From Slackia sp. ZJ119 (GTDB lineage: Bacteria; Actinomycetota; Coriobacteriia; Coriobacteriales; Eggerthellaceae), in the NCBI RefSeq assembly GCF_011039175.1, contig NZ_JAAKEN010000002.1, forward strand, positions 167,680 to 231,679: 64,000 bases of DNA. The letters are read 5' to 3'. The position numbers and the translations under genes were made by a program. The notes under the pieces are model-generated. The model saw only the letters and a program-made list of their open reading frames with translations. It was not told the origin of the DNA and ran no database searches. How positions within the stretch are numbered: position 1 is the stretch's first letter; each line of letters opens with the position of its first letter. Positions 16,474 to 24,320 of this stretch are shown here, piece after piece.

Positions 16474-18777
16474 CTACAGTGCAAGAAACTGAGGCTCCTC
16501 CTCTCCCGGCTTGATCAGGCCTACGTCTTCTCGATAGTAATAAGCTACTTGGTATTCTTTCATGAACACCAGCGGATCGAAACGTTTGTCGACAACGCCC
16601 GCTCTTTCGTATTCCCCCACAAGCCACGTGGGCACGCTGACGCTGTACTGCTGCATGCGCGACGTCAAAGAAACCGGATATTCCGCTTGCATAAGATCAT
16701 GCAACGCTTGCCTGCCGCCGCTCTCAAACGGAATGAGAACCGCCGTTGTCGCATCGTCGATAATTTTGTAATCGCAAGCGCACTGCTCAAAGGGAATGTT
16801 TATCAGCTTATTTCCCCTGATAGAACGCGCCGAAAGGGTTTTGAAGATCTCCATGGCGTCCAATTCTTCAGAGCAGTACCGCCGGTCAAAGAATTTCGAT
16901 ATGAGCGTTTCGTCGATGCGGCCTCCATTTTGCTGAATGAGCTCGCGCGAAAAGTGCTTCATATTTTCGAGCCACTTGCTGGTCTTTTTCAATTCCCCGT
17001 CTTGGAACAATTCGAAAACATGCACGACGCCTGCGGCTCTCTTGCCTTCTCGATTGCACCGGCCCGCCGCTTGAACGATGGAGTCCATGCCGGCAAGTTC
17101 GCGATACACCACAGGAAAGTCCACGTCAACGCCCGCTTCGATGAGCTGGGTCGAAACGACCATGCACCGCTCCCCATTCTGCAGGCGCATGCGGATGCGC
17201 TCTATCATATCGCTTCGATGGACCGGCGTCATAAAGGCGCTCAGATGGAAAACGCCTTTTTCGAACGCGGTCTTCGCGCTGTCGATTTCGCCTTCCGCGG
17301 CCAGCCTCTCTGCCAACCTGTCATAGACGAGCCGTGCGCCGCCCTTCGTGCCAACGATGCAAAGCACCTGGTCATGTTTGCAAAGATCTTCGATAAGCAA
17401 GTCGGCCTCAACCCCTCCCATCACGTCGTATTCGACACGACCCCCAAAAGCTTCTTGGAATTTCTCCCGGTGTTTGACGATTTCGGCAGGCTCCGAGCCA
17501 AAGGGCCACAAATCATCCAGCACCGGCTGGGTGGCCGTGCACAAGACCACCGTCGTCCGGTAGGCCAGCGTCAACTCTTCAAGCATGGCAAGGGTCGGCA
17601 GCAGCAACGGATCCGGAAGCGTTTGCGCCTCGTCCAAAACAACGACGGATTTTGCGATGCGGTGAATTTTCCGACTTTTCCCCGGCTTCGACGCGAACAG
17701 CGACTCGAACAGCTGCACGTTGGTGGTAACGACCACGGGCGCATCCCAATTCTGCGACGCCAATTTGTAGCTGAGGGCTTCCTCGTCATCGAGTTTTCCA
17801 AAATCGACGTTGCTATGATGCTCAAGAACGTTTTCCGCCCCAAGAATATCGCGCAGAACCTGGGCCGTCTGAGACGTGATGCTCGTAAAAGGGATGGCAA
17901 CGATCACGCGATCGAGGTCGTGTTTGCGTGCGTGCTTGAGGGCAAAAGCCAGCGAAGAAAGCGTTTTGCCACCGCCCGTCGGCACCGTAAGCGTGAAAAG
18001 CCCCTGTTCAAGCCGCGACGCCACAACGCAATCCGTCAAAACGTCTTGGCGGGCGGCATTGACCGGCGTGTCCGCCGAGCGCTTGCCAGCCAAAAAAGCG
18101 TCGAGCCGTTCATCAAGTTCTGCAATTGAGGCGAGGCGCCGGCCCTCGCGTGCGCCATAGACGTTCGGCGACATGAAGCGCTCCGTGTCGAGGTAGTCCG
18201 CGTCGGTGAGGCATGAGTACAGCATGCGATCCAACACGTAAACCGAGAAATAGGCGTCGGCCTCAAGGTTCTTGGATGGAAACCTGCGGGAAGGGACCGA
18301 AGGCCACGCCACATGCCCCAGATCCTCTGCCGCCGGAAGCACAAGTTCCCCTGATTCGACAAGGTCAAAAAACCCATCGTACGGCTCAATGTCGCCCTCG
18401 AGCCTGTCTTGAAGAGGGGTTCGCCTTTCACTCCGCAATCCGTGCGTGCGCGGGATCCCGTTCGGCAAACCCCCGTGATGGCCGGCAAGGGAATACGCCA
18501 ACAGCTGACCAGCAGGCCCGTAGCGCTTAACCGCCTCGCAAGCGCCGGCCGTGGCGTGATCGACCCTTTCCGAAGAGCCGGCAAGCCTTGCTTGGAAAAG
18601 GTCTGAGGCCTTCCCCGCATCATGAAGAAGACCCAGCACGCGCCCATACGAGCCCATGCCGAATGCGGACGCAAAGCACTCCGCTCGATCTGCGACGTTG
18701 TTCAAGTGGTCGGCCAGCGTTTGCCACCGAGAACGGTCGGCAGAATGCTCGCTGTCGGTGTGGGCGTAGAGCGTCAT
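16474..18777 (-). CDS. cas3: CRISPR-associated helicase-nuclease Cas3
   Basis: The 767-aa protein has an N-terminal HD nuclease domain (LLHDAGKAS with His52-Asp53, then AGHHGG) and a superfamily-2 helicase: Walker A VPTGGGKTLSSLAF, the DEAQ box VVVLDEAQTLP, SATQ-like CTATQPVLDD and the motif VI region QAAGRCNREGKR. It unwinds and degrades DNA bound by Cascade. It is first in the cas operon, 43 bp upstream of cas5. AAGGAGAAGCG precedes its ATG. Its promoter region has the guide-RNA-like element described separately. Confidence 0.97.
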   Translation of the reverse strand: MTLYAHTDSEHSADRSRWQTLADHLNNVADRAECFASAFGMGSYGRVLGLLHDAGKASDLFQARLAGSSERVDHATAGACEAVKRYGPAGQLLAYSLAGHHGGLPNGIPRTHGLRSERRTPLQDRLEGDIEPYDGFFDLVESGELVLPAAEDLGHVAWPSVPSRRFPSKNLEADAYFSVYVLDRMLYSCLTDADYLDTERFMSPNVYGAREGRRLASIAELDERLDAFLAGKRSADTPVNAARQDVLTDCVVASRLEQGLFTLTVPTGGGKTLSSLAFALKHARKHDLDRVIVAIPFTSITSQTAQVLRDILGAENVLEHHSNVDFGKLDDEEALSYKLASQNWDAPVVVTTNVQLFESLFASKPGKSRKIHRIAKSVVVLDEAQTLPDPLLLPTLAMLEELTLAYRTTVVLCTATQPVLDDLWPFGSEPAEIVKHREKFQEAFGGRVEYDVMGGVEADLLIEDLCKHDQVLCIVGTKGGARLVYDRLAERLAAEGEIDSAKTAFEKGVFHLSAFMTPVHRSDMIERIRMRLQNGERCMVVSTQLIEAGVDVDFPVVYRELAGMDSIVQAAGRCNREGKRAAGVVHVFELFQDGELKKTSKWLENMKHFSRELIQQNGGRIDETLISKFFDRRYCSEELDAMEIFKTLSARSIRGNKLINIPFEQCACDYKIIDDATTAVLIPFESGGRQALHDLMQAEYPVSLTSRMQQYSVSVPTWLVGEYERAGVVDKRFDPLVFMKEYQVAYYYREDVGLIKPGEEEPQFLAL

Positions 18778-18833
18778 GTTCGCTTCTCCTTGATTGCTGG
18801 TTAGTCGCTGAGCCTTCGGTTCGCCACGATGCG

Positions 18834-18862
18834 ATTATAGGCTTGTCTTTTCTGCTTGTCTA
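18834..18862 (-). promoter_or_regulatory. cas operon promoter
   Basis: On the minus strand TAGACA (18862-18857) and a perfect TATAAT (18839-18834) are separated by 17 bp, upstream of the cas3 ATG at 18777. This is the only strong sigma70-like promoter seen between the hairpin at 18905 and cas3. Confidence 0.8.
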
Positions 18863-18870
18863 TAAGAATA

Positions 18871-18887
18871 TTCAAAATAATTTAGGT
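18871..18887 (+). promoter_or_regulatory. putative Cascade target (PAM plus 14-nt seed match) at the cas3 promoter
   Basis: TTC at 18871-18873 is followed by AAAATAATTTAGGT (18874-18887), which is identical to the first 14 nt of the spacer-like part of the adjacent repeat-like RNA. TTC is the PAM known for type I-C systems. The site ends 9 bp from the -35 box on its PAM side, so bound Cascade would crowd RNA polymerase. Pairing stops after 14 nt, which should permit binding but not interference. Confidence 0.7.
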
Positions 18888-18904
18888 TAAAATTAGCTCC
18901 TGAT

Positions 18905-18938
18905 AAGGAAAGGCCGGCAAGTCTGCCGGCCTTTCCTT
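18905..18938. terminator. perfect 15-bp hairpin at the end of the CreR-like RNA
   Basis: AAGGAAAGGCCGGCA (18905-18919) pairs exactly with 18924-18938 around a 4-nt loop. On the minus strand the stem ends CCTTTCCTT, a U-containing but imperfect tract. Its position directly after a 35-nt spacer-length segment suits a terminator for the repeat-like RNA. It could act in both directions. Confidence 0.65.
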
Positions 18939-18996
18939 CGTTCGATGCGCACAGCACCTAAATTATTTTGTTTCAACCCACGCCCCCTCGAGCGAC
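18935..18996 (-). ncRNA. CreR-like guide RNA: degenerate CRISPR repeat plus pseudo-spacer
   Basis: The minus strand of 18996-18970 reads as a CRISPR repeat shortened by 6 nt. Its first seven bases (GTCGCTC) and the 11-nt crRNA handle TGGGTTGAAAC are unchanged, and the middle still folds as CGCTC-GAGG-GGGCG (one U-G pair), so Cas5c could process it. The next 35 nt (18969-18935) form a pseudo-spacer whose first 14 nt match the TTC-flanked site at the cas3 promoter, followed by a strong hairpin. TAGAAT at 19008-19003 would place the RNA start near the repeat. A Cascade-guiding autoregulatory RNA is inferred; expression is not shown. Confidence 0.72.
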
Positions 18997-19002
18997 GGTT
19001 GC

Positions 19003-19081
19003 ATTCTAACAAGACCGAGACGAAACAGACGGGCTCACCATAACAAAACCCTTTGGGCGGTCCTGTACCATAAACGGTACA
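19003..19081 (-). promoter_or_regulatory. putative promoter and upstream dyad for the CreR-like RNA
   Basis: TAGAAT (19008-19003) is a good -10 candidate 6 bp before the repeat-like sequence; the -35 is weak. A dyad TGTACC-N6-GGTACA lies at 19064-19081 about 70 bp upstream and could bind a regulator. Confidence 0.4.
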
Positions 19082-19155
19082 CTTAAATACTTTTTTCGAT
19101 TTTTTCGGACGAGGGAAACGCCGATGGAGGCTGTCGTGGCCTGAGTCAGCTTCCC

Positions 19156-20040
19156 CTATCCCAGCTCTCGCCTCAGATCGGCGCACATGCGGCGGGCTTC
19201 GGACGCGTCGCCGTTTTTCCAGAGCTCTTCGATGACCGCCGCGTTGTTGCGCACGTCGTGACGCGCATGGGCGGCCCGCTCCACCGCGACGGCCGCCTCA
19301 CGGAATTCAGCCATGCAGCTGTCGACCCGCTCTTCCAGCATGCGCGAACGCAGCTCCACCATCCGCCGCCGCGACGAAGCCGCCACAGCGACCACGACCG
19401 CCACGTCGGCCAGCACGAACAGCACGACCACCGCGAGCGAAAACGCCATGATCGGCAGCTGGTCGTTCACCCCGTACAGGATGCGCACGATGAGCGTCAG
19501 GATCGCCAGCTGCACAAGAGGAAACCCAATGAGGCTCGTTGCCGTGAGCGGCATGATGCCGAACTGCTCGCCGCGCAGCAGCCCGACCGCCTCCAAGAAC
19601 CTGCCGAGCAGCGCAAACGCCACCGCCATCAGAATGATGTTGACGGCAACGAGCAGGGTGCATTCCGGCAGATGAGCGAAGGCAACGTCGTAATCCGCAA
19701 TCACCTCGCCGGTCACCAGCATCCACTCCACGCCAAGCGCGAAATCCATGAGCATCATGACGACGCTCGCAAGCAGCGCGATGGTCAAACGACGCCAAAG
19801 CTTGATCTCCCCAAAGAACACGGGCGAAAACGAGACGACCGCCGAAAGAGCGACCCGCTGCCACGAGCCGACTTCCCAGAAAACCAGAATGAGCAGCGCC
19901 GCCGCAAGAATCTGGATCGCCCAGTAGAGCCATTTTCGCTGCACGCCGAAAAACCGGCACAAGGCCCCGGCATATATCACCTGCGCAGGCACCGATCCGA
20001 TCAGCATGACGACCACGTGCTCGAAATCGTATCCGGTCAT
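19156..20040 (-). CDS. membrane sensor protein with H-box but no ATPase domain
   Basis: This 294-aa protein has about six or seven hydrophobic segments (residues 10-220), then a soluble helix ending HARHDVRNNAAVIEELWKNGD, an H-box of the SpoOB/AgrC-like dimerisation type. It stops there, so the HATPase domain normally following is missing. The ATG at 20040 overlaps the stop of the upstream sensor gene (ATGA), so the two are coupled. It may act as the phosphoacceptor or receptor half of a split GHKL kinase, or be a truncated duplicate. No response regulator is adjacent. Confidence 0.6.
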   Translation of the reverse strand: MTGYDFEHVVVMLIGSVPAQVIYAGALCRFFGVQRKWLYWAIQILAAALLILVFWEVGSWQRVALSAVVSFSPVFFGEIKLWRRLTIALLASVVMMLMDFALGVEWMLVTGEVIADYDVAFAHLPECTLLVAVNIILMAVAFALLGRFLEAVGLLRGEQFGIMPLTATSLIGFPLVQLAILTLIVRILYGVNDQLPIMAFSLAVVVLFVLADVAVVVAVAASSRRRMVELRSRMLEERVDSCMAEFREAAVAVERAAHARHDVRNNAAVIEELWKNGDASEARRMCADLRRELG

Positions 20041-21017
20041 CGCCCGCACGCCTCCTTTTGCGGCGAAATGCGCGAAGCGTCGCTGCGAAGCTCGAGCCGC
20101 GTGTCGAAAACGCCCTCGTCGGACGCCGTCGAAAGCGAGCCGCCGTGCCGCGCCGCCAAGCTTCTTAGAATCGACAAGCCCCAGCCATGCTTGGGCATTT
20201 TCGATTCCCTGCCAGGGCGGCCCAAAGCGAACTGTGGCCGAGAAGCACGCTTAAAGTCCTGGTCGGAGCAGCTGTTGCGCATGGCGATCACGAGGGTTTC
20301 GCCATCGTAGGCCGCATCCATCTGAACGAACCGCTCGCCTTCCGCAACGTTTTCGCACGCGTGCATCGCATTGTCGAGCAGGTTGGAGAAAATGCCGCAC
20401 ATCTCGACGTCGGAAAACGGAAGGGCGTCTGGCAAGCGCAGATCGAAGACGGTCGTGACTCCTGCTTTTTGAAACCGCTGCGCTTTTATGCCGACCAGGG
20501 TGTTCACGATCGGGTGTGCGCAATAGCGGGCCTGCGCCTGCAGCGACGCGAGCGCTCCTTTGGCCGGCCCCTGCGCATGCGCGTCGTCTGCCTGCGGGTT
20601 CTTCTCCAACTCGGCCTCAAGCTGCTGCGCCCACTGCCGCAGCGCATCCATGATGGCCTCGGCTTCGTCCAAGTTGCGCCGGGCGCACGCGCGTTGCTGC
20701 TCCTGCTCGTTCAGCACCTGCTCGAGCATGCGGTTTCTCACGCGCTCGCGATCGACCTTTTCGGCTTGCCTCACCATTTGGAGCAGCGCGAAATCGACGG
20801 GGATGCAGCATACGGCGATCGCCAGGACCACGGCCAGCTGCTCGGGCGGCAAGCCGTACTCCGCAATGCATCCCGCCGCGAAAACCAACGCCACGAGCTG
20901 GCTGAACGGGAAAAGAACATATGCGGCCCGCCGGATCCACGGGACTCTGCTCGAAAGCGCGTCGAGCGTAAGCCCGACGCTTCCGCTCGACGTCGCTCGC
21001 ACGTCTGCTTGCGCCAT
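20037..21017 (-). CDS. GHKL-domain sensor histidine kinase-like protein
   Basis: The 326-aa protein has two short hydrophobic segments near residues 35-80, a charged coiled-coil helix, a possible H-box in ARYCAHPIVNTLVGIKAQ, and a C-terminal GHKL ATPase with the N-box FSNLLDNAMHAC and G-box KHGWGLSILRSLAARHGG. This resembles AgrC/natural-product-sensor kinases with a reduced input domain. The start at 21017 follows GAGGTGGGG. It is coupled to the downstream membrane sensor that lacks an ATPase, suggesting the two work as one receptor. Confidence 0.72.
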   Translation of the reverse strand: MAQADVRATSSGSVGLTLDALSSRVPWIRRAAYVLFPFSQLVALVFAAGCIAEYGLPPEQLAVVLAIAVCCIPVDFALLQMVRQAEKVDRERVRNRMLEQVLNEQEQQRACARRNLDEAEAIMDALRQWAQQLEAELEKNPQADDAHAQGPAKGALASLQAQARYCAHPIVNTLVGIKAQRFQKAGVTTVFDLRLPDALPFSDVEMCGIFSNLLDNAMHACENVAEGERFVQMDAAYDGETLVIAMRNSCSDQDFKRASRPQFALGRPGRESKMPKHGWGLSILRSLAARHGGSLSTASDEGVFDTRLELRSDASRISPQKEACGR

Positions 21018-21245
21018 TGCGATCCCCACCTCGATCTATGTGCGCCGCCGGAGCGCAGACCAGAGCTCCGACGCACGTTTTTCGACCCTCCCTGGCACCG
21101 ACGCCGCCGAGGCCTTCCGCCGCGAACCGCATCCTGCTTCTCGTGTCCAAAAACCAGGATGCGGTTCGCTGCGGTCGGCATCGGCGCTTTCGCCTCAGTT
21201 CAGAGAGATGCTGACCAATTTCGTCAGATTTGATCAGTTTCCTCC

Positions 21246-21716
21246 CTAGACCTCCGCCATGGAAGCCTTCATGTCGACGATTTTCTGGCGCATGGCCTCA
21301 TCGCCCGCGCCAAGCATCTGAACAGCCAAAATGGCCGCGTTTTTCGCGCCGTTGATGGCGACGCAGGCCACCGGCACGCCCGAGGGCATCTGCACCATCG
21401 ACAGCAGCGAGTCCAGCCCGCCCAGGTCGCTCGTCTTCATCGGCACCGCGATGACCGGCAGCGGCGTGTAGGCCGCCACGACGCCGCCTAGATGGGCTGC
21501 CTTCCCCGCCGCCGCAACGATGACGCGCAAGCCCCGCTCAACCGCCGACGACGCCCAGTCGTGCACCTCGGCCGGCTTGCGATGTGCGCTTGCCACCTTC
21601 ACCTCGTACGGCACGCCGAAATCGTCGAGCTGCTTCATGCACGCCTCCATCGCAGGCATGTCGCTTTCCGATCCCATGATGATGCCGACCAGCGGCGTTT
21701 CGTTTCCAGCAGCCAT
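21246..21716 (-). CDS. purE: N5-carboxyaminoimidazole ribonucleotide mutase
   Basis: The 156-aa protein matches class I PurE: VGIIMGSESDMPAMEAC at the start, the VASAHRKP loop, IVAAAGKAAHLGGVVAAYTPLPVIAVP and the AILAVQMLG C-terminal helix. It moves the carboxylate of N5-CAIR to C4 in purine synthesis. The ATG at 21716 follows AAAGGACGG; an upstream Arg/Lys extension is rejected. It appears monocistronic. Confidence 0.96.
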   Translation of the reverse strand: MAAGNETPLVGIIMGSESDMPAMEACMKQLDDFGVPYEVKVASAHRKPAEVHDWASSAVERGLRVIVAAAGKAAHLGGVVAAYTPLPVIAVPMKTSDLGGLDSLLSMVQMPSGVPVACVAINGAKNAAILAVQMLGAGDEAMRQKIVDMKASMAEV

Positions 21717-21875
21717 AAGCCGTCCTTTCCACAAACGTTTCAAGCAGAGAAAGTATAGCGGACGCGGCCGTTCACGACCGCCTCAAGTTCGCGGCTCCGA
21801 GCTCTCGCGACCGCGCGGCGCCGGCCGCCCGACTCGCACCCGGAAGTCGCCCGCCGTCGGACCTTCCGAAGCCCG

Positions 21876-22445
21876 TCAGTCCAGCTTGCGCATCGCCTCG
21901 CGTGCCTTGTCCATCTGGGCCTCCACGTCGATGCCGACAATGTCGAGCCCTTCCGCCGCAACGAAGCGCACCTCGGGAATGCCGAACATCCGCGCGATGC
22001 CGCAAAGGTATTCGTACCCGAAATTCGCGCTTTCCACAAAGCCGCCGCACGTCGTGATGTACGTCAGCCGCCGCGCCTTGCAAAGGCCCTCGCAGCGGGC
22101 GTCTTCGGTGTAGTGGAACGCCAGCTCGCACACGCTGACGTGCTCGATGTAGACCTTCAGCGCCGCCGGGAAGGAAAGGTCCCAGTACGGAGCGCCGATG
22201 ACGATGTCGTCCGCCGCCGCGAACTGACGCGACAGTGCGAATATCGGGTCGTCCCAGTCGCACGCGAGCTGCTTTTCGCTGCGATACGCGACCATCTCGG
22301 CCGAAAACGGCGGCAGCTTGAGCGCGGCCAGGTCCACCTCCTCGACGTCCTCGACGCTGTCGAAGCGCTCGAGGTATTCGCGGCAAAGTTTCAGCGTGCG
22401 CGACTCGTCGCCGCGAATGCACGCGTTCACAAACAGCACGGTCAT
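21876..22445 (-). CDS. flavodoxin-fold NAD(P)H:FMN reductase / azoreductase-like protein
   Basis: The 189-aa protein begins MTVLFVNACIRGDESRTLKLCREYLERF, the phosphate-binding loop of flavodoxin-like reductases, and continues with the FMN-contacting GAPYWDLSFPAALKVYIEH and TYITTCGGFVESANFGYEYL segments typical of the AzoR/KefF/WrbA-like group. It probably uses FMN to reduce quinones or azo-type compounds with NAD(P)H; the substrate is unknown. The ATG at 22445 follows AAGGGG. It stands between purE and a divergent secreted protein. Confidence 0.82.
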   Translation of the reverse strand: MTVLFVNACIRGDESRTLKLCREYLERFDSVEDVEEVDLAALKLPPFSAEMVAYRSEKQLACDWDDPIFALSRQFAAADDIVIGAPYWDLSFPAALKVYIEHVSVCELAFHYTEDARCEGLCKARRLTYITTCGGFVESANFGYEYLCGIARMFGIPEVRFVAAEGLDIVGIDVEAQMDKAREAMRKLD

Positions 22446-22599
22446 GAAAGCCCCTTCTCGTCGGAGATGCTCTTTGTCTCTAGCGGACATCATAGCAGGT
22501 CGGAGGGTTGGTTTGAGTTTTCTTGCCCGAATTCTGTCGCAGGCGGCGCTCCGCACGATACAATGCGAGCGAGAGGCAATTCGCGAGAAAGGGACCCCC

Positions 22600-23301
22600 A
22601 TGAAGCAACCGTTGGCGCAAAAGGCGTCGTCCGTGCTGCTTGCCTGCATCGTTGCGCTTGGCTGCAGCGCCACCGTCACGACCGCGGCATTGTCAAGCAG
22701 CCTTGAAAATCCGCAAACAGCATACGCCGCGCCCGCCAAAAAAGCCGGGTGGAAATCGTCGCACGGAAAATGGTGGTATTCCCACGGCAACGGAGCGTGC
22801 GCCAAAGGCTGGAGCAAGATCGGCGGCACATGGTACTGTTTCGACAAGGCCGGCTGGATGCGAACCGGATGGCACAACGAGGGAAACACCTGGTACTACC
22901 TCAACCCGTCGGGCGCCATGCACGTTGGCTGGAAAGCCGTCAACGGGACTTGGTACCACTTCAACGCCTCTGGAAAAATGGCGAGAGGGTGGCAGGCCAT
23001 CGACAACAGCTGGTACCACTTCAATAATTCCGGCGCCATGAGTTCGAAAACATGGGTCGGCGACTATTATGTGCGCGAAGACGGAAGAATGGCGACCGAC
23101 GCCTGGATCGGCAGCTATTACGTTGGAGCTGACGGCCGCTGGATCCCTGGACACGGCTCCAGCGTCAACGAAGTCTGCTGGACGCCCGGCGGCAAAAAAT
23201 ACCACTACAACTGGTGCCCGACGCTCTCGAATTCGAAACATATCATGCACGGAACCGTCGCGGAGGCCGGCGGCCGCAAACCTTGCAAGGTTTGCCGATA
23301 A
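22600..23301 (+). CDS. secreted protein with cell-wall-binding repeats
   Basis: The 233-aa protein has a signal peptide (SSVLLACIVALGCSATVTTAA) and about six YG/W-rich cell-wall-binding repeats (GWKAVNGTWYHFNASGKM type) filling residues 50-185. The C-terminal 45 residues carry four cysteines in VCWTPGGKKYHYNWCPTL and GGRKPCKVCR, resembling a small zinc-binding or disulfide module; no catalytic domain is seen. GAAAGGG precedes the ATG at 22600. A strong terminator follows. It lies just outside the prophage attachment site, so it is a host gene, not a phage lysin. Confidence 0.8.
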   Translation: MKQPLAQKASSVLLACIVALGCSATVTTAALSSSLENPQTAYAAPAKKAGWKSSHGKWWYSHGNGACAKGWSKIGGTWYCFDKAGWMRTGWHNEGNTWYYLNPSGAMHVGWKAVNGTWYHFNASGKMARGWQAIDNSWYHFNNSGAMSSKTWVGDYYVREDGRMATDAWIGSYYVGADGRWIPGHGSSVNEVCWTPGGKKYHYNWCPTLSNSKHIMHGTVAEAGGRKPCKVCR

Positions 23302-23330
23302 GCGCCCCATCGCACAAGGGCGTTTCGCAA

Positions 23331-23361
23331 GCCGCTCGTCTTGTTGGACGGGCGGCTTTTT
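23331..23361 (+). terminator. intrinsic terminator after the cell-wall-binding protein
   Basis: GCCGCTCGTC (23331-23340) pairs with GACGGGCGGC (23347-23356), apart from one T-G position, and is followed by TTTTT. Confidence 0.9.
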
Positions 23362-23403
23362 GCATCCGAGCTTCGCATCCTACGCCGAAGAACAGGGCGG
23401 CCT

Positions 23404-23444
23404 GCGAAACAAAGCAGGCCAGACATTATGGCGTCTGGCCTGCT
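23404..23444 (-). terminator. original terminator of the initiator tRNA gene, stranded by the prophage
   Basis: AGCAGGCCAGAC (23413-23424) pairs perfectly with 23433-23444; on the minus strand the stem is followed by TTTGTTTCG. It lies 8 bp beyond the tRNA 3'-end fragment in attL, so it was the tRNA terminator before integration. Confidence 0.75.
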
Positions 23445-23451
23445 GTAACTT

Positions 23452-23497
23452 TTGGTCGCGGGGGCAGGATTTGAACCTACGACCTCCTGGTTATGAG
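23452..23497 (-). repeat. attL: 3' fragment of tRNA-fMet
   Basis: Positions 23452-23487 equal 53413-53448 exactly (36 bp), then one mismatch (T/G at 23488), then nine more identical bases. It is the displaced 3' end of the tRNA. Confidence 0.95.
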
Positions 23498-23682
23498 GGC
23501 GTCTCGACAGCTAGACAGTGCATGACACGAACTGACAAAAGTACCTTCTACCAGCCCTTTTCGATGACACTGGTACCGATGCACGACACGAGATGACACT
23601 GGTTTTTTGGCCAGAGTCACGGCAAAGTCACGGCACCCGAAAGGCAAGCGCCCAGCTCGGGTGCCGAGGAAGGAAGGTAGCA

Positions 23683-23994
23683 ATGTCAGCCACGAACAAG
23701 GATTGGACCGCCCTGCAGCAGGCCGAGGACATGGCCTACTTCAAGGCAGACCTCTGCTGCTACTCACCCGAAAGCTATTCGCTTGAGGAAAAGAAAGCCA
23801 TCTGCAACGATGTGATCTCCACCAGCAAGGCAGTGCTCGACGCCATGCGAGCCGACTTCGAGCAGCTGCCCGCCGATGCTAGGAGCAAACTCCTCAGCAT
23901 GCTCTGCCAGTCAGGCGTAGAAAACCCCGAGTGGTGGTGGGACGTTCTCGTCGGCGAGGGCGACCCGCTGTACAGGGAGCTCGAAGCAATCTAA
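23683..23994 (+). CDS. small acidic hypothetical protein at the prophage left end
   Basis: A 103-aa, mostly helical, acidic protein (MSATNKDWTALQQAEDMAYF...WWWDVLVGEGDPLYRELEAI) with no recognised domain. AGGAAGG precedes the ATG at 23683. It is on the strand opposite to the phage late genes and next to attL, the usual place for a lysogenically expressed accessory gene. It could be a moron or a small regulator; nothing in the sequence decides. Confidence 0.55.
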   Translation: MSATNKDWTALQQAEDMAYFKADLCCYSPESYSLEEKKAICNDVISTSKAVLDAMRADFEQLPADARSKLLSMLCQSGVENPEWWWDVLVGEGDPLYRELEAI

Positions 23995-24087
23995 CCCGCT
24001 CGTAATCAAGCCAGTAAGCAACGCCCCTCTCGTCATGGCGAACGGGAGGGGCATTGCGTCCTGCGGTCTGTTTTAGGCCAGTCGTAC

Positions 24088-24303
24088 CTAACGGCTTTCG
24101 GAAGGCTTCGTTGAGGCGGCATAGGGCACTGTCAGCTCGAGATAGCCCTTGCTTATGGTGTATACGCCAATTGTCTCCTTGGACGCATCGAAGAATTCGA
24201 CCTCAAAATCATTCTCGTTGTACTTGAGGACAATGGTGCCCTCGGCGCCGGCGGCGAGGTCTTCGAAGCTTTGCGTCAGGCGAACACAATCCAATTCGTT
24301 CAT
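24088..24303 (-). CDS. DUF4926-like small protein, possible immunity factor
   Basis: The 71-aa protein has the SH3-like pattern of DUF4926: VRLTQSFEDLAAGAEGTIVLKYNENDFEVEFFDASKETIGVYTI. Such proteins commonly accompany toxins as immunity or chaperone factors. It is 17 bp downstream of a likely immunity gene and completes a three-gene cluster with the toxin-like gene. Confidence 0.6.
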   Translation of the reverse strand: MNELDCVRLTQSFEDLAAGAEGTIVLKYNENDFEVEFFDASKETIGVYTISKGYLELTVPYAASTKPSESR

Positions 24304-24320
24304 GCTGTCAGCCCCTCTTC

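Noticed and set aside
18874..18969. The AAAATAATTTAGGT inverted pair as an ordinary operator dyad
   Set aside because: Possible, but one copy abuts exactly the handle end of a CRISPR-like repeat and the other exactly follows TTC, which a protein-binding dyad would not explain.
19258..20310. 350-codon plus-strand frame rich in Arg and His
   Set aside because: It is the complement of the two sensor genes, whose membrane and ATPase motifs are clear.
22600..23301. Cell-wall-binding protein as the missing phage endolysin
   Set aside because: It lies outside attL, has a signal peptide and its own terminator, and lacks a catalytic domain.
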